DNA of 64,000 bases, taken from assembly GCA_054601695.1 (NCBI GenBank), contig BAAHQB010000317.1, positions 62,001 through 126,000 on the forward strand, given 5' to 3'. This DNA is from Amorphochlora amoebiformis (Eukaryota > Cercozoa > Chlorarachniophyceae). Made by a program: the position numbers and the translations under genes. The notes below the pieces were generated by a model that had not been told where the DNA came from, searched no databases, and was given only the letters and a program-made list of their open reading frames with translations. This document shows positions 59,629-64,000 of this stretch, one piece after another (within the stretch, counting starts at the first letter, position 1; every line of letters begins with the position of its first letter).

Positions 59629-60671
59629 TATACATGTACACATTTATACATTGCATATATACATACAACATATGTATACACCAACATACACATATAATTA
59701 AATATATCCATACACATATTCGCACATATATATATATACCAACAGAGCGCCATAAAGTTTGACATCAGTTGGCTAACTGACTACAGCGAAAGACCACAGC
59801 ATCCAGACGTATTACCCTGACACTAACCTCTCATGCAGCTCTCCTCCCCTCTCGCCCTCCCCCCCTCTCCTTCAATCTCTCCCTCTCCTTTCTCCCCCTC
59901 TTTCCGCCCCCGCCCCCTCTCCTTCCGCACCCTCTCGTTCCACCTCCTCTCCTTCCGCCCCCTCTCCTATACCCCCCCCCCCCTTCTGTACTTTACGGTG
60001 AAGTTAGGGTTACGGATAGGGTTGGGATTAAGGCTGGGATCAGATTATTCAGCATGTCTTAAGTCCGAGGACTGTTGACTCGATTAAGGCTAGGGTTAGG
60101 GTTAGGGTTAGGGTTAGGGTCGGGGTTAAGGCTAGGGTTAGGGTTAGGGTTAGGGTTAGGGTTGGGATTAGGGCTAGGGTTAGGGTTAAGCTAAGGTTAG
60201 GGTTAGGGTTAGGTTTGGGGGGATAGGATTGGATTAAGGATCGGGTTAAGGCTGAGGTTGGGGTTAGGGTTAGGGTTAGGGTTAGGGTTAGGGTTAGGGT
60301 TAGGGCTAGGGCTAGGGTTGGGATTAAGGCAAGGGTTAGGGTTAGGTTTAAGGTTAGGATATCCCCCCTCTCTATCTCTTCCCTTGCCCTCATTCTAAAC
60401 TCCTTTCTGAAACTTCTATTAGTTGATAGTTGAGCCTTTATCCTAAGCTTATCGAATGATTTTAGGGGCAGGCAGTACTAGTATCGGAGATCACTCCTCT
60501 TATTCAGTCTCCGGGGAGATTGGTGAATTGCGTATATATTGTGTATGTGTGTTGAATATTATGTGTTGATATCTATTTGTAAATATATATATATATATAT
60601 ATTGTTTATATATATATATATGTGTGTATTTATGTATGTATGTATGTATATATATATATAAATATATACAG

Positions 60672-60706
<35 letters not shown>

Positions 60707-60880
60707 CATATTTATATATATTCATGTATGTACACATATACACAACAGACAAATACCTTATATATACATACACAATTTTTTTGTGTATCATATTGTGTGC
60801 AAATATACATATACGCATTTACACATATATTATATTTATATTTGTGAACATATACATGGATGTGAACATATAATATATAA

Positions 60881-60911
<31 letters not shown>

Positions 60912-60958
60912 GGTATATATATATATGTATTATATATATACACACATAATGTATACAT

Positions 60959-60992
<34 letters not shown>

Positions 60993-61770
60993 GCATATGT
61001 ATGTATACATATAAATATATATACCTGTCTACATATTCATGTTTACGCATAAAAATACATATGATATAAACATATACATATATATATATATATATATATA
61101 TTCAAACATATTCATTAAGTCCACCCTATAACCCAACTTTCTTCCTCCCCACACACCCATTCATAACCCAGATGGTAACCGACAAGAGACTGTACGTCCA
61201 GCACTTTAACAACGTTTCCGCTGAACCCCTTGTCAAGTACCCAAAAAAAAAAAAAAGCCGAAAACTGAAAAAAAAAGAAGGAAAAAGGCCCAAAAAAAAT
61301 CTCTAAGAAAAAATCGCCAAAAAAAAATCTCTAAGAAAAAATCGCGGACAAAAGTCAACCCAAAGATTAAACCCCGCAGGGATCAAGTCTAGAAGTAGAA
61401 ATAAGGGTTTGAACTCTTTCGCGAATGATTTGGTAAGTTTGTTCGGATACTTACGGGGTGAATTTATTGTATTGTATGTAGGTATGAGTTGCGGGATATT
61501 GAGAGCCTGATTAAGAGGCGTTATGGTATGCGAGATAAGGGTCTGGAGCTGCTCTTTCGGTACTTATTTCTCTCTCTGTTCGTGTTCTGTGGGTGTGTAA
61601 GATTGTATGTGTATCGAATCGACCTGTATCTATGTGTGTGGGTGTGTAAGATTGTATGTGTATCGATCTATATCTATGTTGCTAATTCTTTTTTTCTCAA
61701 GTATGTGTGTATGTACGTATGTATGCATTTGGGTATTTAGTATAGTAGGAGAGGGAAAGGGAGGGATGTT

Positions 61771-61810
<40 letters not shown>

Positions 61811-61961
61811 TATGAAATATAATATATATATATATATACATATACATGTATACATATACATATTATATATATATATATATGTGTATGTTTACATACCAGA
61901 TCCTCCAAAAAGCGCTCCACAAGATTAGGCACAACCCAAAACCTAAAAAAATATATTGCAT

Positions 61962-61995
<34 letters not shown>

Positions 61996-62001
61996 GTACT
62001 G

Positions 62002-62062
<61 letters not shown>

Positions 62063-62565
62063 GATATATTACACATATATAGTTAAATATACAATGTACA
62101 TATATTTGTAAAATGTGTGCATACATACATATATATATATATATATATAATATATTACGCATGTATGGATACATCCATACATATATATACTTACTCACAA
62201 TTAATTTCCTTTTTTCCACATACACACATCCACACCACAAATATAATTATCAACATACGTAAAGAAGAATATCCAACCCAAACTACAACACACCCTCTAA
62301 TCTCAATATAATATCAAAATCCAGGGTCAGGTGGAGGTGGTATGGGAGGCCTAGCGAGTGCATCTTTCCTACAGGTTCCTACTTCCAATCCCAAACCCTA
62401 CCCTAGCTCCATCCCTAACCGTAACGCTAACCCCAATCTTAATCACTAGGCAAAGTCTTTATATCTCTCGTTTAAGGTGTTGGCTTGTATGTGTGTGTGT
62501 ATATATGTATATTGATGTTCTGTGTAATATATCTATTTGTATATATGTATATATATATATATATA

Positions 62566-62605
<40 letters not shown>

Positions 62606-62703
62606 TATATATATATATGTTGAGTCCAAATGCATATATATTGTGACTAAATATAAATACATATATTTATACATATATATATATATATATGTGTTATGTT
62701 ATT

Positions 62704-62776
<73 letters not shown>

Positions 62777-63461
62777 ATACATATATATATAGACATACAT
62801 ATATATATATATGACATACATACATATAAATATATATATATATATACATATATATCAGGATAAGAAGACTAGGGATGAGATCTATGAGTACAAAACCCTC
62901 ACCCATACCCAACCCAAACCGTCTAAACCCTAACTCGTAACCCTAATACCGAATTGAGTCAATGGTCCCCGGACTAAGACATGCTGAATAATCTGACCCA
63001 ACTACCGAATTGTAACCCCAGCACCATCGTAAGACAAAAGGCAGTCAAGATCACAACGTATTTGCTAACCCTGACTCCTATAAATTACTGCGAAATCCTA
63101 ACTTTTGTTGGTCTAACCCTTACCCCCAACGTATTTGCTAACACTGAACCCTATAAATTACTGCGAAATCCTAACTTTCTCCAACGTATTTGCTAACCCT
63201 GAACCCTATAAATTACTGTGAAATCCTAACATTTGTTGGTCTAACCCTAACCCCAACGTATTTGCTAACACTGAACCGTATAAAGTACTGCGGAATCCTA
63301 GCTATTGTTGGTCTAGCCCTAACTCAACGCGTATTTGCTAACCCTGACCCCTATAGATAAATTACTATGACTTCTTAACTTCGGTCTAACCCTAACCCCA
63401 ACTCTAAACCGTAAGGGAGTCAAGCCTTGAGGCAGTGCAAACTCTCTGGCACCAGAAGAAG
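54634..63461 (+). CDS. NSMAF: FAN/NSMAF-type GRAM-BEACH protein, N-terminal part
   Basis: Exons: 54634-54687, 54778-54912, 55712-55785, 56922-56976, 57546-57622, 58184-58268, 59310-59366, 59746-59808, 60466-60522, 61172-61236, 61482-61559, 62325-62374, 62859-62887 and 63416-63461, where a GT donor shows the gene continues to the right. Frame is kept at every junction except 61559/62325, where a small exon is probably missing. Landmarks parallel human FAN in order: [95 protein letters not shown] and DKKTRDEIY. This is the N-terminal GRAM-like, membrane-associated region. In FAN it precedes a PH-BEACH module and WD40 repeats, expected beyond 64000. FAN couples a TNF receptor to neutral sphingomyelinase in animals; in a protist only a BEACH-type membrane-trafficking role can be guessed. 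The first coding exon upstream of 54634 was not found. Confidence 0.88.
56290..56440 (+). repeat. three tandem units with AACAAACCCATAAC
   Basis: A unit of about 55 bases containing AACAAACCCATAAC and CTATGATTGGGGT occurs three times at about 56300, 56355 and 56408, with minor differences. It is intronic in gene 6. Confidence 0.8.
57594..58050 (+). repeat. 228-bp tandem duplication spanning an exon end
   Basis: The segment starting AATGCTGACCAACCGTATAG at 57594 recurs at 57822, 228 bases later, with very few differences over more than 200 bases. The unit holds the last 29 bases of exon 57546-57622, its donor CG|GTACTACACG, and a CCCTAA-like intron stretch. Only the first copy has the 5' part of the exon and an acceptor, so the second is a donor-bearing fragment. 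Confidence 0.9.
60001..60360 (+). repeat. degenerate TTAGGG-type array with the 44-bp element
   Basis: About 350 bases are made of GGGTTAGGGTTAG with GGCTAGGG, GGATTA and GGGGTTAAGG variants, in an intron of gene 6. Near its left end, at 60037-60081, is the dispersed 44-bp element in reverse orientation, with one inserted base. The variant pattern indicates an old array compared with the perfect one at 36470. Confidence 0.9.
61584..61666 (+). repeat. tandem pair containing GGGTGTGTAAGATTGTATG
   Basis: A unit of about 40 bases (TGTGGGTGTGTAAGATTG followed by TATGTGTATCGA) occurs twice just downstream of exon 61482-61559. It is intronic in gene 6 and no coding sequence was seen. Confidence 0.75.
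62890..63412. repeat. CCCTAA-rich intron with 44-bp element and five ~72-bp repeats
   Basis: After exon 62859-62887 come degenerate CCCTAACC units, the 44-bp element at 62956-62998, and then five tandem copies of a 54-72-base unit beginning AACGTATTTGCTAAC at about 63055, 63129, 63183, 63255 and 63327 (the last as AACGCGTATTTGC). Most copies end in GGTCTAACCCTAACCCC, so the unit itself carries a CCCTAA-like tail. Confidence 0.85.
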
Positions 63462-63553
63462 GTATGTTTTTTTGTGGATATATTTTTACATGTTGAATGA
63501 ATGATGTACGGATATGTGTATATTGAATATATATATATATATATATATATTCA

Positions 63554-63585
<32 letters not shown>

Positions 63586-63624
63586 ATACGATTTTTGACA
63601 CGCTCAAGTGAAAGGCCCGGACCC

Positions 63625-64000
63625 TAATACTTAGATATCCAACTATGAATATCCTCTGCCTAATGCTCAGATATCCAGCTATGAATATCTTCTGCCTAAT
63701 ACTCAGATATCCAACTATGAATATCTTCTACCTAATACTCAGATATCCAACTATGAATATCTTCTGCCTAATACTCAGATATCCAACTATGAATATCTTC
63801 TGCCTAATATTCAGATATCCAACTATGAATATCTTCTACCTAATACTCAGATATCCAACTATGAATATCTTCTGCCTAATACTCAGATATCCAATTATGA
63901 ATATCTTCTGCCTAATACTCAGATATCCAACTATGAATATCTTCTACCTAATATTCAGATATCCAACTATGAATATCTTCTACCTAATACTCAGATATCC
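63625..64000 (+). repeat. 36-bp satellite array running off the window
   Basis: About ten tandem copies of a 36-base unit are visible (CAGATATCCAACTATG, AATATCTTCTGCC, TAATACT), more than 90 percent alike, with recurrent G/A (CTGCC or CTACC) and C/T (ACTC or ATTC) variants. Each unit has complementary hexamers AGATAT and ATATCT ten bases apart. It follows the donor of exon 63416-63461, so it seems to lie in an intron of gene 6, and it continues past 64000. Confidence 0.93.

Overview
This is nuclear DNA from a eukaryote. Short coding islands of balanced base composition are split by many introns, and the introns are packed with microsatellites: almost pure (TA)n, plus (GA)n, (TTA)n, (TTAGGG)n and an 88-base C run. 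The GT-AG introns, the deep fragmentation of conserved genes, TTAGGG-type arrays and the gene content (spliceosomal RED, a FAN-type GRAM protein, a plant-like TRF4-type nucleotidyltransferase, an OTU protease) fit a protist or alga with an expanded genome. The sequence does not let me name the lineage. No prokaryotic genes, CRISPR arrays, insertion sequences, tRNA or rRNA genes were seen. All gene models below were built by eye from splice signals, codon phase and remembered protein families, without transcripts.

Layout: six genes alternate in strand. (1) Minus, 589-5942: a long coiled-coil protein that runs off the left end. (2) Plus, 6526-11597: a small unidentified protein. (3) Minus, about 13343-28383: a UBA / Tudor-like / OTU deubiquitinase in about 21 exons. 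(4) Plus, 28718-42346: the spliceosomal protein RED (IK) in 23 exons. (5) Minus, 42754-54330: a nucleotidyltransferase with a PAP/OAS1-like substrate-binding half in about 31 exons. (6) Plus, 54634 to beyond 64000: the N-terminal GRAM part of a FAN/NSMAF-type protein. Divergent pairs 1/2, 3/4 and 5/6 share short GC-richer intergenic spacers (about 580, 330 and 300 bp) that probably hold bidirectional promoters. The convergent pairs 2/3 and 4/5 meet around 11.6-13.3 kb and 42.35-42.75 kb.

Two themes stand out. First, pieces of exons with one splice site attached have been copied, usually in tandem and bounded by TA tracts, beside at least four true exons. In the most extreme case eight extra copies of a 3' splice site plus half an exon sit in one intron. 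Second, a 44-bp element that is not a simple repeat recurs four times in the window, always beside TTAGGG/CCCTAA-like sequence. Two islands strikingly rich in CTAG (11.6-12.4 kb and 40.8-41.3 kb) and a 36-bp satellite running off the right end are also unexplained. The genes belong to unrelated housekeeping processes (splicing, RNA tailing, ubiquitin editing, membrane-linked GRAM/BEACH function), and I see no operon-like or pathway-like linkage.
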